In this document: positions 5,315 through 6,025 of the stretch, one piece after another
Numbering within the stretch: the stretch's first letter is position 1
Layout of the letters: each line of letters opens with the position of its first letter
Source of the DNA: Nitrospirota bacterium
Lineage (GTDB): Bacteria; Nitrospirota; UBA9217
Assembly (NCBI GenBank): GCA_027456925.1
Contig: DAIDTZ010000410.1
Location: 1 to 6,025 of the forward strand
DNA length: 6,025 bases
Direction: 5' to 3'
Program-made: the position numbers and the translations under genes
The notes under the pieces: model-generated
Seen by the model: the letters and a program-made list of their open reading frames with translations, nothing else
What the model was told of the DNA's origin: nothing
Database searches by the model: none

Positions 5315-6025
5315 TTATATGCCTTGCCGGTGTTTCTTCGTCGTTTTCAGAAGGTAAATGAGAAACGCTCCCACGAACAGGATCATCGCGGTCCCGGTGA
5401 CTTTCAGGATATTGAATACATAGGATTTCTTGAGCGGATCGTAACTGAAGCAGTACATCAGGACCTGGCGCGTCGTACCTATGCGGCCCTGTGCGGCCTC
5501 GTTAAGCGCCATGGTCATCTCAAAGGGCAGGAACGTTACCCCTTCGAGGTAGCGAACGATCTTGCCCCCGGGCGCCACGACGACGAGCGTGATGGGGTGG
5601 GAGAACTCATGGTCGCTGTCCCGCTGGAATTGGAAACCGATGGAGTCGGTGAATTTTCTTATATTAACCGCGTCGCCGGTCAAAAATTTCCAGGCATCCT
5701 TGGGAAAGGGTTTGCCGATGGCGGCAATATAGTTTCGTTTCTTGTCCCGGGCCACGGCAGGCGTGTCGTTTTCGTCGAAGCTGATCGCGAGGACCTGATA
5801 GTCTTTTCCGGGCCGGACCAGATCAAGTTGGCCGAGGGCCCGGGCAAGGCCGGACAGGAGCATGGGGCACTCGTGCGTACAGCTGAAATACACCGGCGCG
5901 ATGATCGTGGGTTTGTCGATGAAGTTTTTGAGATTTACCCGCTTCCCATTCTCGTCGACGAATAGGGCGTCCGCCGGGATATACTGTCCAAGCTTTTCAG
6001 TGAGGACAATATCCGCCTTTGATGC
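5315..6025 (-). CDS. Sco1/SenC-family copper chaperone, N-terminus cut by window edge
   Basis: A thioredoxin-fold protein needed to metallate or reduce the CuA site of subunit II. The open frame continues to the window edge at 6025, giving 236 visible residues; the start and any N-terminal signal or anchor lie outside. The first visible residues match the family's opening (E-K-L-G-Q-Y-I-P at 10-17, then D-E-N-G-K and K-P-T-I-I). The copper-binding motif is C49-T-H-E-C53-P, and the third ligand is probably H143 in F-S-H-P, followed by a strand and a P-G-G-K turn. A GTG at the codon of residue 45 could be misread as a start, but it falls inside the fold just before the CxxxC motif. A hydrophobic helix near the C-terminus (about 208-226) is followed by a Lys/Arg-rich tail, indicating a membrane anchor at that end with the domain in the periplasm. 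Its place next to ctaD fits a role in assembling this oxidase. Confidence 0.94.
   Translation of the reverse strand, partial: ASKADIVLTEKLGQYIPADALFVDENGKRVNLKNFIDKPTIIAPVYFSCTHECPMLLSGLARALGQLDLVRPGKDYQVLAISFDENDTPAVARDKKRNYIAAIGKPFPKDAWKFLTGDAVNIRKFTDSIGFQFQRDSDHEFSHPITLVVVAPGGKIVRYLEGVTFLPFEMTMALNEAAQGRIGTTRQVLMYCFSYDPLKKSYVFNILKVTGTAMILFVGAFLIYLLKTTKKHRQGI

Overview
The window holds the 3' part of a single minus-strand operon for an aerobic terminal oxidase of the haem-copper family, subfamily A2, caa3 type. In the direction of transcription (from position 6025 down) the order is: a Sco-type copper chaperone (start cut off by the window edge), ctaD (subunit I), ctaE (subunit III), ctaF (subunit IV), ctaC (subunit II with a fused cytochrome c domain), ctaB (haem O synthase), and a small cysteine-cluster protein of YkgJ type. 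About 284 bases without a gene follow. They contain a probable intrinsic terminator and a 131-bp imperfect palindrome of the dispersed, MITE-like kind. No gene lies on the plus strand; the long plus-strand reading frames are antisense shadows of the cox genes.

The genes form one working unit. CtaD carries haem a, haem a3 and CuB. CtaC carries CuA and a haem c that accepts electrons. CtaE and CtaF are the small membrane subunits. Sco delivers copper or maintains the thiols for the CuA site, and CtaB farnesylates protohaem. No haem A synthase (ctaA) or ctaG is in the window, and the operon promoter lies beyond 6025. The cysteine-cluster protein overlaps ctaB by 4 bases, which makes it a candidate partner in oxidase assembly, but its function is unknown.

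The most unusual signal is between the genes. The ctaF-ctaC, ctaE-ctaD and sco-ctaD spacers each contain degenerate repeats with a strict 7-base period. The word changes along the tract while the register is kept, and in two spacers the arms are mutually inverted. No coding feature explains this pattern, and the window alone cannot say what it does.

The organism is a respiring bacterium of moderately high GC content with a Gram-negative-like caa3 oxidase. The palindrome at 4-134 belongs to a 'TTGCGAG...GCAATCTC' repeat type that I recall from Nitrospirota, deltaproteobacterial lineages and other environmental bacteria. That is a weak taxonomic hint, and lineage cannot be fixed from this window.
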